A stretch of DNA of 32,393 bases from BOG-1112 sp964635325 (GTDB taxonomy: Bacteria > Bdellovibrionota_B > Oligoflexia > Oligoflexales > Bog-1112), in NCBI GenBank assembly GCA_964635325.1, contig CAZWOL010000036.1, forward strand, positions 1 to 32,393, in the 5' to 3' direction. Numbering within the stretch: position 1 is the stretch's first letter; each line of letters opens with the position of its first letter. Shown one piece after another: positions 8,613-15,764 of this stretch. Below the pieces are notes generated by a model, which was given only the letters and a program-made list of their open reading frames with translations, did not search any database and was not told where the DNA came from. Position numbers and translations under genes: made by a program.

Positions 8613-9364
8613 TGTCGTTTTTAAAGACGATTTATTTCTGTGCCCTTGTAGTGGTGCTGACCTTCTATCATGCTCTTGTCGTGATCGTGGTCAATTTTTG
8701 GTACCGCCTGCAAGGCAAAGAGATACCCTTTCTCTTGGGTGGCTCGGTAGGTACCTTATGGGCGCAGCGGATTATCCGTTTTACACCCGGTTGGTCTATA
8801 AAGGTGACAGGTACAGAAAATATCCCCCCCCAAGGGACCTCGTATATCGCAATTGCTAACCACGAAAGTGCGATTGATATCTTCAGCATTTATGCGATTG
8901 GTAGCCCCTTTCGGTGGGTGGCTAAGGCTGAGCTTTTCAAAATCCCAATGTTTGGTCATGTCGCAAGGCTTTGCGGACATATTCCGGTCAAACGTGGATT
9001 CAAAACCAGCCATGCACAAGCTCTGCAGGCTTGTGCCAGTTCTGTTCGCGGTGGTATGCCGGTCTTTTTGTTTCCTGAGGGAACACGTTCAACCGAGGGC
9101 AAACCCAAGAAATTCAAAGCTGGAGCCTTCAAGCTTGCTTCAGATGCGAAGGTACCTGTTTTACCGATCGTGCTTTTTGGAGCGGGAAAACTTCTTGAAA
9201 AAGGAAGCTTCACTCCAAAACGTGCGCTTCTTCGTATTCATGTACTGCCTTTGGTTCATTTGATCGAAGGTGAGAACATCGACCAGTTTACGCAACGCGT
9301 CGAAAAAATTGTGCACGATGAGCACTATCGCTTGTCACTAGAGACATCCACAGGTCTAGCCTGA
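8612..9364 (+). CDS. plsC: 1-acyl-sn-glycerol-3-phosphate acyltransferase (PlsC)
   Basis: The 250-residue protein starts with a hydrophobic membrane anchor (residues about 3-30) followed by the acyltransferase motifs: HX4D box NHESAID (catalytic His84 and Asp89), the lysophospholipid-binding motif FPEGTRS (from Phe154), and a later VPVLPIVLFG element. It would transfer an acyl chain to lysophosphatidic acid at the inner membrane to make phosphatidic acid. Length and motif order match PlsC (E. coli 245 residues). Its ATG overlaps the stop of the 52-residue basic protein. Its last 40 bases overlap, tail to tail, the end of the periplasmic binding protein gene on the other strand. Confidence 0.9.
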   Translation: MSFLKTIYFCALVVVLTFYHALVVIVVNFWYRLQGKEIPFLLGGSVGTLWAQRIIRFTPGWSIKVTGTENIPPQGTSYIAIANHESAIDIFSIYAIGSPFRWVAKAELFKIPMFGHVARLCGHIPVKRGFKTSHAQALQACASSVRGGMPVFLFPEGTRSTEGKPKKFKAGAFKLASDAKVPVLPIVLFGAGKLLEKGSFTPKRALLRIHVLPLVHLIEGENIDQFTQRVEKIVHDEHYRLSLETSTGLA

Positions 9365-10230
9365 CGTTCTATTTGTCCTAAGATCAAATCCCATCCATCG
9401 AAAAAACTAGGTCCAAATGCACTAAATAGCGCTTGTGGCACGAGCAGTACTTGTTCGTTTTGCAGAGCTTTCATCTTACGTAGAGCTATTGATTGCCCAA
9501 AACTCTTCAGCACGGATGCTCGATCCTTTTGCTCACCCATGCTTAGAACATAGTCAGGACTAATTCGTAGTAGCCATTCTTCTGAAACTTTTTGCCAACC
9601 AACGATTCCCCTCTCGCTTGCTAAATTACGTAGTCCCAATTTTTGTAAACTGTCGTCCCATAGAGTTTCTTTGCCAACAACCGTTAGATCTGGCATCAGA
9701 ATCAGAAATGTTTTTCCCGAGCCTAGACGTTTTTTGAATGCAGCAAGGCGTTGATCAATTTGCGTAACAATTTCTTCTGCTCTTGTATCTGCACTAACAA
9801 GATGACCTAAATCCAAAATATGGCGCTTCATATCTTGAATGGATTGAAATCCATCCATTACATGGACTTTTACTTTTAGGTGTCGCAATTGGCTAACAAA
9901 TTCAGTTTGATTAAATGAGGCAGCAATGACGAGGTCTGGCTGCAGGTGCACAATCTGTTCAATATTGGCTCCGACTCGGGCTGAAACGGTCTTCGCCTCA
10001 AGAGTGGAATTGCTATAAAGAGGGTCATCAACAAAGGTAGAAAGCGCCAGCACACGTTTCCTTTGAGTGGAACTAGGCAAAATCTGCAGGAGAAGTTCAT
10101 CTGCAACCAGGGCACATGAAACGATTTTTTTTGGGGCTCCAGAATCAACAGAATTCGCGAATAAAGGAAAGAACGACGAAACTACCAAGTAAACTAGCAC
10201 ACTATAAATTCTTTGCAGTAAGCCTGTCAT
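9325..10230 (-). CDS. Periplasmic binding protein, BtuF/FepB-like (iron-siderophore or cobalamin type)
   Basis: The 301-residue product has an N-terminal signal sequence (about residues 1-26) and the layout of class III (helical backbone) substrate-binding proteins: an N-lobe beginning KKIVSCALVADELLLQIL, the GANIEQIVHLQPDLVIAA element that is nearly diagnostic for this family (usually 'sl E.i..l.PDLVi'), a long connecting helix around residues 130-170, and a C-lobe with VVGKETLWDDSLQKLGL and ISPDYVL. These proteins deliver siderophores, haem or cobalamin to an ABC importer. No permease or ATPase gene is adjacent, so the substrate is open. Convergent 40-base overlap with plsC. The ribosome site before the chosen ATG is weak. 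Confidence 0.75.
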   Translation of the reverse strand: MTGLLQRIYSVLVYLVVSSFFPLFANSVDSGAPKKIVSCALVADELLLQILPSSTQRKRVLALSTFVDDPLYSNSTLEAKTVSARVGANIEQIVHLQPDLVIAASFNQTEFVSQLRHLKVKVHVMDGFQSIQDMKRHILDLGHLVSADTRAEEIVTQIDQRLAAFKKRLGSGKTFLILMPDLTVVGKETLWDDSLQKLGLRNLASERGIVGWQKVSEEWLLRISPDYVLSMGEQKDRASVLKSFGQSIALRKMKALQNEQVLLVPQALFSAFGPSFFDGWDLILGQIERQARPVDVSSDKR

Positions 10231-10257
10231 TTTCTACCCAGTTGAAGACATTTCCAT

Positions 10258-10288
10258 TTGACCACGAGTGCATTAGTCTAGGTTATAG
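10258..10288 (+). promoter_or_regulatory. Possible sigma70-type promoter of the flagellin gene
   Basis: TTGACC (10258-10263) and TTATAG (10283-10288) are 19 bases apart and would start transcription about 25 bases before the flagellin ATG. TAGTC and GACTA form a short inverted repeat around the -10. No convincing sigma28 box (TAAA-N15-CGATAA type) is visible here, so this is only a suggestion. Confidence 0.3.
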
Positions 10289-10318
10289 GACTAGAAAATG
10301 CCTTCCGGAGCTTAATGT

Positions 10319-11161
10319 ATGGGTCTTAGGATCGCAACCAACGTTTCGTCACTGACAGCGCAAAGACACTTGCGCAATACGCGTCAACTTCTCGATAAAT
10401 CACTCGAACGTCTTGCGAGTGGTTATCGTATTAACCGTGCAGGTGATGATGCTGCCGGTCTTGCGATCTCTGAGAAGCTACAAGCAAAAACTTTGGGACT
10501 TGCCCAAGCACAACGCAACGCCTCCGACGGTGTGAGTCTTATTCAAGTCGCTGAGGGTGGATTGCAGGAGGTTGGGAACATTCTTGTTCGTCTCCGAGAG
10601 CTTGGTGTCCAAAGTGCCAGTGATACTATCGGAAACCAAGAGCGTCGCTACCTTGATGAAGAGTATCAGCTGCTTAAAGAAGAGATGGATCGAATTTCTA
10701 AATCAACAGAGTTTAACGGAACCTATCTGATTGATGGTACCGGTGGAACTTTAGATTTTCAAGTGAATACCGATGGTCTCAACCTTCTAGGTGCCGATCG
10801 TATTTCCTTCGATGCATTCAAACTTGACGTCAGCTCTAGTCGTTTGGGATTGGAAGACGTAAGCGTTGCTGATAAGTTTGCTGCTCAGCGTAGTCTTTCT
10901 ACTATCGATAAAGCAATTCAAGATATTGCATCCTATCGTGGTCAGGTTGGTGCTATTGAGAACCGATTGCATTCCAGCATTCGAAACATCGGGGTGTCGA
11001 TCGAGAATATGTCTGCTGCGCGCTCACGTATTAAAGATGTCGATATCGCAACCGAAAGCGCCGAGCTTACAAAAAATAATATTCTTATGCAGGCTGGTGT
11101 TTCCGTTCTTGCACAAGCCAACCACCTTCCTCAGCTTGCTCTACAACTTCTCGAGAAATAA
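10319..11161 (+). CDS. fliC: Flagellin
   Basis: The 280-residue protein has conserved flagellin ends. The N-terminus has MGLRIATNVSSLTAQRHL, the SGYRINRAGDDAAGLAISEKL box and the GLQEVGNILVRLRELGVQSA helix. The C-terminus has GAIENRLHSSIRNIGVSIEN, ARSRIKDVDIATE and QANHLPQLALQLLEK. The surface-exposed middle domain is very short, so this is a minimal flagellin of the size seen in Bdellovibrio and some other deltaproteobacteria. The start is supported by a GGAG ribosome site about 9 bases upstream. fliD lies 1 kb downstream on the same strand with an unrelated acetyltransferase gene inserted on the opposite strand, so the two filament genes are probably transcribed separately. Only one flagellin is present in this window. 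Confidence 0.95.
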   Translation: MGLRIATNVSSLTAQRHLRNTRQLLDKSLERLASGYRINRAGDDAAGLAISEKLQAKTLGLAQAQRNASDGVSLIQVAEGGLQEVGNILVRLRELGVQSASDTIGNQERRYLDEEYQLLKEEMDRISKSTEFNGTYLIDGTGGTLDFQVNTDGLNLLGADRISFDAFKLDVSSSRLGLEDVSVADKFAAQRSLSTIDKAIQDIASYRGQVGAIENRLHSSIRNIGVSIENMSAARSRIKDVDIATESAELTKNNILMQAGVSVLAQANHLPQLALQLLEK

Positions 11162-11196
11162 TTTTAGAGTCACATCATTCGTAAGAGAATTTGCGT

Positions 11197-12129
11197 TTAG
11201 ATGGAGTCTAGGCCCCATATAAACGCATGCGTTGCAAGATCTTGCAATCGGGAGTCTTGCTGGAGGTGCTTTATCCAAGCCATGGCATGTTGTTCATAGT
11301 CTTCTGTGTGATTTCGAAAAAAGTTTTGCCACGGTATTTCGAGATTATTAGGAGAAAGGACGCAGATGTTTTGCGAGTGGATGTGTTGTTGAGCTGCATC
11401 GATGATTGCAGCAAAGTCAGGTGGGTGTTCTGCGCCCCATTCGTGGATGACTCCGACCATATCAGCACCCTTTCCCAAAATGCCAAATGCTGTGATCTGC
11501 TCGCCTTTTCGCGCTATCAGCAGGTGTGTGTCAGGAATTTTAAGGAGTTTTTCAAATTCTTCAGGACTGCGTTCTAAAGTGGAGCAGTGCGGGTAGCGTA
11601 AGGCCATGATTTGCTTTCGATCATCAGCGATTGTGCTTTCGTTGATGCTGATCTTTAGGGGAAGAAGCAATTCAGAGGGCAAAAAATTCCTACCAAATGT
11701 CCAACGTAATTCTGTACCGAACCTAACAAAGCCTAAGTTCTGGTAAAATGAATTAAGGTCGCTCCACAGAACCAAAGCATCGAATCCTTGGTTTTGAAGG
11801 GTGTTTGTTAGATAACTGAAAAGCTGGTGCATAAGGCCTTGCTTTCGAAAGGATGGATGAGTTGCAACATTGCCAATCAACGCAACTGCAAAACTTTCCT
11901 GACTTTGAAGGTCAAGGAATCTGCGTGGCCAACAGTTGGCATGAGCAACAAGCTGTCTACTTTCTTCATGGATCATGCATAGGCTTAGATTGTTTTTTTT
12001 CGGATCTAGGACAATCGGATATTCAGCATCAATCGGATATCCACTATCGTTTTCACGAAGACATTTTTGTAAAAGAATACTTCTTTGCTTTTTTAGAGTG
12101 GGATCGAATGGGCGAATCACGCAACGCAT
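11197..12129 (-). CDS. GNAT-family N-acetyltransferase, two-domain
   Basis: Of the 310 residues, the first 140 or so form a GNAT fold: VALIGNVATHPSFRKQGLMHQLFSYL contains the acetyl-CoA-binding motif A (RKQGLM in place of R/Q-x-x-G-x-G/A), and FYQNLGFVRFG is the usual motif B end ('FY...GF'). The C-terminal half (about 150-310) looks like a second, degenerate domain also seen in Eis-like and other long GNATs. The substrate is unknown. The gene lies between flagellin and fliD on the opposite strand, so a link to flagellar modification is possible but not shown. The ATG follows a good AAGGA ribosome site. Its 5' end is 51 bases from the fliD start, so the promoters overlap back to back. Confidence 0.7.
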   Translation of the reverse strand: MRCVIRPFDPTLKKQRSILLQKCLRENDSGYPIDAEYPIVLDPKKNNLSLCMIHEESRQLVAHANCWPRRFLDLQSQESFAVALIGNVATHPSFRKQGLMHQLFSYLTNTLQNQGFDALVLWSDLNSFYQNLGFVRFGTELRWTFGRNFLPSELLLPLKISINESTIADDRKQIMALRYPHCSTLERSPEEFEKLLKIPDTHLLIARKGEQITAFGILGKGADMVGVIHEWGAEHPPDFAAIIDAAQQHIHSQNICVLSPNNLEIPWQNFFRNHTEDYEQHAMAWIKHLQQDSRLQDLATHAFIWGLDSI

Positions 12130-12142
12130 GCTTTAGTCCTTT

Positions 12143-12148
12143 CGATAA
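12143..12148 (+). promoter_or_regulatory. Possible flagellar sigma28 -10 element before fliD
   Basis: CGATAA matches the core of the sigma28 -10 consensus (GCCGATAA) and lies 33 bases before the fliD ATG. The expected TAAA -35 box 15 bases upstream is not present, so support is partial. Confidence 0.25.
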
Positions 12149-12180
12149 AAATGCAAACCTCATAAGGTTATTGTAACCGT

Positions 12181-13527
12181 ATGGATATCAAATTCAATCC
12201 GGCTATGAAAGCAGCAGGCTTCGATCCAAGTATGGTTGACAAGTTGGTCGAAGCGCAGAAAGTTCCGGTCGAACAAGCAAAGGCACGCAAAGCTCAGTTT
12301 GAAAATGAAAAGAAAGAAGTTGATAAATTCGTAAAGCTTCTGAGTGAGCTTGATACTGCGCTCAATTCACTCAAAACCCGCTATGATTTTTACAAGCTGA
12401 AACTGGACTCATCTAATCCTGATATTATTGATGGAGATGTTAGTCCGGGTGCCGCTCTGGGTACTTACGATTTTGAAGTGCGTTCGCTTGCAAAAGCAGA
12501 TAAGCAACTTGCATATGGTTTTCCAGATAAAGATGAGACCCCAGTTGGGTTTGGATACATGACGATCAAACGTGATGATGGTGAAGAAGTTGAAGTTCAA
12601 GTTGACCCTGGCACAACCCTTAATCAGCTCGCTCGACAGATCAATGATTCTGAGGCTGGTGTGCGCGCAATGGTGATCAATACGCACTACAAACCAGATT
12701 CCTTTCGTTTGTTGGTTATCAGTGAAAAATCTGGAAAAGAAGCGACGATCGAGGTTGATGAAGATACGACGTTTCTTGAGTTCAAACATCAGGTAGCAGG
12801 TCGTAATCTTGATGTGCTCTTTGAAGATGTGCCGGTGACAAATGATGAAAACATGCTCAAAGATCTTATCGACGGAGTCACCCTTAATTTTCGACGTTCC
12901 GAACCCGGAACCGAAGTTCAAGTGAGTATCATTCATGATCTTGATGCAACAATAGAAGGTATTCGCAACTTCGTAGCAAAATATAACGAAGTTGCGACTT
13001 TCGTGAATAACCAGTTTGTTAAAAATCCTGAGACGGGCCAATATGGCCTGCTCTCCGGAGATGCCACGTTGAAGTATGTTATGCGTCAATTGCAAAGTAC
13101 TATTGTTTCACTTCCGACCAGCGGAGCGAAGTCCAGTAATTTGGCTACGGTTGGAATCACAACAGACCCAAAGACAGGACGCTTAAATCTTGATGAAAAC
13201 AAATTTAAGCAAGCTTTAACCAACGACTATGATAGCGTTGCTGCATTGTTCATACATACTCCAAAATCGGAAGGAGTTGCGGGGATGCTCTCGCAAAAAC
13301 TCAAAGATTTTCGTAATCCTAGCTTTGGAGCAGTCAAATCTCGTCAACGTGGGCTTGAGCGTATTATTCAAACGCAAGATAAGAATATAGAGCGTCGTCA
13401 GCATCAGTTGGAAGACAAAGAAAAAATGATTCGTCGTCAGTTCGGTAACCTCGAAGAGCATCTCTCCCAAATGCAAGGTCAGAGCGCCTTTCTCAAGGCT
13501 AAGTTTGCAGCTGATCAGCAGAAGTGA
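12181..13527 (+). CDS. fliD: Flagellar hook-associated protein 2 (filament cap FliD)
   Basis: The 448-residue product starts in FliD fashion (MDIKFNPAMKAAGFDPSMVDKLVEAQKVPVEQAKARK), followed by the coiled-coil-forming N-terminal D0 segment. The middle has the ubiquitin-like FlgD/FliD insert (VDPGTTLNQLARQINDSEAGVRAMVI). The C-terminal part contains the family motif GVTLNF and the VAKYNEVATFVNN and LATVGITTDPKTGRLNLDE elements, and ends in coiled coil (RQRGLERIIQTQDKNIERR). FliD caps the growing filament and folds exported flagellin. The length is close to E. coli FliD (468). The ribosome site TAAGG is 13 bases before the ATG, a long spacing. A likely terminator follows at 13654. Confidence 0.9.
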   Translation: MDIKFNPAMKAAGFDPSMVDKLVEAQKVPVEQAKARKAQFENEKKEVDKFVKLLSELDTALNSLKTRYDFYKLKLDSSNPDIIDGDVSPGAALGTYDFEVRSLAKADKQLAYGFPDKDETPVGFGYMTIKRDDGEEVEVQVDPGTTLNQLARQINDSEAGVRAMVINTHYKPDSFRLLVISEKSGKEATIEVDEDTTFLEFKHQVAGRNLDVLFEDVPVTNDENMLKDLIDGVTLNFRRSEPGTEVQVSIIHDLDATIEGIRNFVAKYNEVATFVNNQFVKNPETGQYGLLSGDATLKYVMRQLQSTIVSLPTSGAKSSNLATVGITTDPKTGRLNLDENKFKQALTNDYDSVAALFIHTPKSEGVAGMLSQKLKDFRNPSFGAVKSRQRGLERIIQTQDKNIERRQHQLEDKEKMIRRQFGNLEEHLSQMQGQSAFLKAKFAADQQK

Positions 13528-13653
13528 TAGTTGTTGATCCTTGTAGATGACAAGAGCTTTGGATGTTGGTATTCTGATAGTTTTTGTCAATAAACCAGCT
13601 CATGGCCCCAAAAGCATCTACGTGAATAGGCTGTCTATCTGACAAAGCATATG

Positions 13654-13690
13654 AGCATTGTTGATCGATTCGATGCTTAGTAGTTTTTTA
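13654..13690 (+). terminator. Rho-independent terminator after fliD
   Basis: A 7-bp stem (AGCATTG / CGATGCT, one G-U pair) with a 10-base loop is followed by TAGTAGTTTTTT. It lies about 130 bases past the fliD stop and overlaps the 3' end of the convergent dehydroquinate synthase gene. The loop is long, so confidence is moderate. Confidence 0.45.
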
Positions 13691-15062
13691 AAAATGTTTC
13701 CAATCTCTTCGCAACCCAATTCTTTTCTAAATTAACGACCCAAGATTCTAGATTTGTTCTCACGGTCTTTCCCACCGCTTGTAAGATTATAAATGGGATG
13801 TCTGTGCTATTGGATTTTTTATCAACTCTCATGCAGTTGATAATTTGCTGGACTAAAGTACAAGACGCTAGAGGGTGGCCGAGACTTTGCTCAAGTTCTT
13901 TTCGTGTTAGACAGGCACCAGAATGCATTAGTGCATCACAGATCCAATGAAAATCTTGGCAACTTATGTGACCAAGTTCGTAGGAAAGTTGTATTTCGAA
14001 AAGTAGTCCAACTGTAACTGCGTGTCCATGGCGCATGTAGAAGCCAGTATTCGATTGCAATGCGACAGCCTCGAGTGCATGGGCTAATGTATGTCCCGCA
14101 TTGAGGGTGGCACGTTCCCCGTACTCAAAGGGGTCGCGTTGGACTATGTCTATTTTTACTTGTAGAAGAGACGGTAGTAGGCCGGTCAATGCATGCAAGT
14201 CTTGGTTTGCAAAAATTTGTGAGAGCCTAGCCACAGTCTCAGCAGGGCCTGCTAGAAGTGCGTGTTTGAAACACTCTCCTGCTCCTGCATAAAATTCTGC
14301 AGTGGCTAGAGTTTGTAGCCACTGCGTGTAGATTTGCACGCTTTGTGGAAAGGCAAAGGCACCGACTAGGTTTTTGCCGAAGGGTAAAAAATTCACCCCG
14401 GTCTTGCCTCCTACGGATGCATCAACCATAGCAAGTAAAGTTGTTGGAACAAGGGTAAAGGATACTCCATGCAAATGAGCAGCGTAGGCTGCTAGATCGC
14501 AACTAATGCCTCCTCCAATAATTAGCCATGGCCTAAGAGTGGGGGCCTTGCTTCGGAGCTTGGCAACTGTGTCGAGGGTTTTGGTGGATTCACATACATT
14601 GTGAAGAATGTAATCGCAGCGATCCTGTAAAAATTGAGGCCAAGCCTTTTGAACCTCCGCATCGCAGACGACAAAACATGAGTCGAGGAGCGCATAGAAA
14701 TTTGGATCCGGTCTTTCCGTTATCCGAATGGTATAGGCCCCCTTTTTTTGATGCGTTGCTTGTCGAGTTTGCGGTCGGTAGTGTGTGCCTCGCATAAAGG
14801 CCTGGGCCGCAATTTGGTAGGCTTCTGGATGTGTTATGTGAGTCAGGTCCCACCCTATGTTTCGGTTCAATCGGAATTTGAAAGCCTTGCGTAATATTGA
14901 GAGAGTGCCAGGACTCCAATCCAAACCTTTCTCAATATTTTGATCCTCCTCCGAGGGGTCTAGCGATTCGTGTATCCAGGGGTGCCAGGCGGTTGCTTCC
15001 TGCCTAGAGAGAGTGTCCCAATAGACTCTAATTTCCTTTGTCTCTAGTAGCTTATCTTTCAT
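13677..15062 (-). CDS. 3-dehydroquinate synthase-like protein with N-terminal extension
   Basis: The AroB-type core starts near residue 108 (GAYTIRITERPD). It shows WLIIGGGISCDLAAYAAHLHG, the NAD/metal core VPTTLLAMVDASVGGKTGVN (about residues 203-223), the zinc-ligand/catalytic box GECFKHALLAG (about 256), NAGHTLAHALEAV (His ligand, about 322) and MRHGHAVTVGL (about 342). AroB converts DAHP to 3-dehydroquinate in the shikimate pathway. Two things are odd. The first 107 residues are extra compared with ordinary AroB (about 360 residues) and match nothing I know. The usual HGEAV reads HGHAV here, so a related sugar-phosphate cyclase cannot be excluded. Convergent with fliD, divergent from a response regulator. 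Confidence 0.75.
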   Translation of the reverse strand: MKDKLLETKEIRVYWDTLSRQEATAWHPWIHESLDPSEEDQNIEKGLDWSPGTLSILRKAFKFRLNRNIGWDLTHITHPEAYQIAAQAFMRGTHYRPQTRQATHQKKGAYTIRITERPDPNFYALLDSCFVVCDAEVQKAWPQFLQDRCDYILHNVCESTKTLDTVAKLRSKAPTLRPWLIIGGGISCDLAAYAAHLHGVSFTLVPTTLLAMVDASVGGKTGVNFLPFGKNLVGAFAFPQSVQIYTQWLQTLATAEFYAGAGECFKHALLAGPAETVARLSQIFANQDLHALTGLLPSLLQVKIDIVQRDPFEYGERATLNAGHTLAHALEAVALQSNTGFYMRHGHAVTVGLLFEIQLSYELGHISCQDFHWICDALMHSGACLTRKELEQSLGHPLASCTLVQQIINCMRVDKKSNSTDIPFIILQAVGKTVRTNLESWVVNLEKNWVAKRLETFLKNY

Positions 15063-15135
15063 CTCAGATTTTTCTCATAATGTGCTCAAGGGATCCGATA
15101 AGGGACCTATAACAATTTCGCTTCTCGGCAAGAGT

Positions 15136-15630
15136 ATGACAGACAAGACCCTTCGTAAAAAAATTGAGGCTATCAAACGTCATCAGATTTGCACTCAGCC
15201 TATCGTTAGTCTAGCGGATTTTCGGGCGCTCAAAAATTCGCATGAGATTCATACCGTCTTAGTTGTCGATGACGATGAAATCATGAGAAATGGAATCAAA
15301 CGCATCTTAGAGAGCGAAGGTTACAACGTAATCGCTGCTGAAGATGGTATCGCACTTTCAAAGATTTTAGAGACGACGCGCTTGGATCTGATTCTACTGG
15401 ATGTGAATCTACCTTGGATCGATGGGTTTGAACTCTGCCGACTTATTAAAGACCACCATCACCTGAAAGTTGTCCCCTTAGTTATGATTTCTGCAGGAAA
15501 TAGTGCAGAAGAGGTGCAGCGCGGTATCTCAGCTGGTGCAGATGATTACATAGCGAAACCCTTTGATATCGATACTATTTTGACTACAGTTAACCGTCGT
15601 CTTTTGTCGCCGCTTATTGAAGATAACTAA
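15136..15630 (+). CDS. Receiver-only response regulator
   Basis: From the ATG at 15136 the product is 164 residues. A GTG at 15082 would add 18 residues, but the ATG gives a more natural N-terminus. Residues 1-38 are a short Lys-rich leader. Residues 39-158 are a CheY-like receiver: acidic pocket VVDDDE (Asp45-47), phospho-acceptor LLDVNLP (Asp89), switch Ser119 in VMISAG, and catalytic Lys141 in AKPF. No output domain follows, so it probably acts by protein contact, as CheY or Spo0F do. No histidine kinase gene is in the window. FliM-like peptides in the protein at 2327 are one conceivable docking partner; this is speculation. Confidence 0.88.
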   Translation: MTDKTLRKKIEAIKRHQICTQPIVSLADFRALKNSHEIHTVLVVDDDEIMRNGIKRILESEGYNVIAAEDGIALSKILETTRLDLILLDVNLPWIDGFELCRLIKDHHHLKVVPLVMISAGNSAEEVQRGISAGADDYIAKPFDIDTILTTVNRRLLSPLIEDN

Positions 15631-15644
15631 CTAAAGCTTCTTTA

Positions 15645-15673
15645 TTGACACCCAAGATCTTAAGCGATAGAAC
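15645..15673 (+). promoter_or_regulatory. Sigma70 promoter of tRNA-Asn
   Basis: A perfect -35 hexamer TTGACA (15645-15650) and TAGAAC (15668-15673) are 17 bases apart, with the tRNA 5' end 15 bases after the -10. Position and spacing fit a tRNA promoter. Confidence 0.6.
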
Positions 15674-15688
15674 AGCCTTCTGACTGAT

Positions 15689-15764
15689 TCCTCAGTAGCT
15701 CAGTCGGTAGAGCAGCTGGCTGTTAACCAGCGGGTCGGCGGTTCGAGTCCGTCCTGAGGAGCCA
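15689..15764 (+). tRNA. tRNA-Asn(GTT)
   Basis: The 76-base gene folds as a standard cloverleaf: acceptor TCCTCAG / CTGAGGA, D-loop with AGCTCAGTCGGTAGAGC, anticodon stem CTGGC / ACCAG with loop containing GTT (Asn), T-arm with GTTCGAGTC, discriminator G and an encoded CCA (15762-15764). Its 3' end is the left boundary of the mobile element: the serine recombinase gene begins its 3' end inside the tRNA on the opposite strand, and the terminal bases form part of a direct repeat found again at 31308. The element leaves the mature tRNA intact. Confidence 0.96.

Noticed and set aside
9325..9364. The 40-base tail-to-tail overlap of plsC and the binding-protein gene as a sign of an error
   Set aside because: Both frames end naturally with family-typical lengths; convergent overlaps of this size occur in compact genomes.
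12409..13095. 228-residue minus-strand open frame inside fliD
   Set aside because: Entirely antisense to a clear fliD with no protein family features or ribosome site; a shadow frame.
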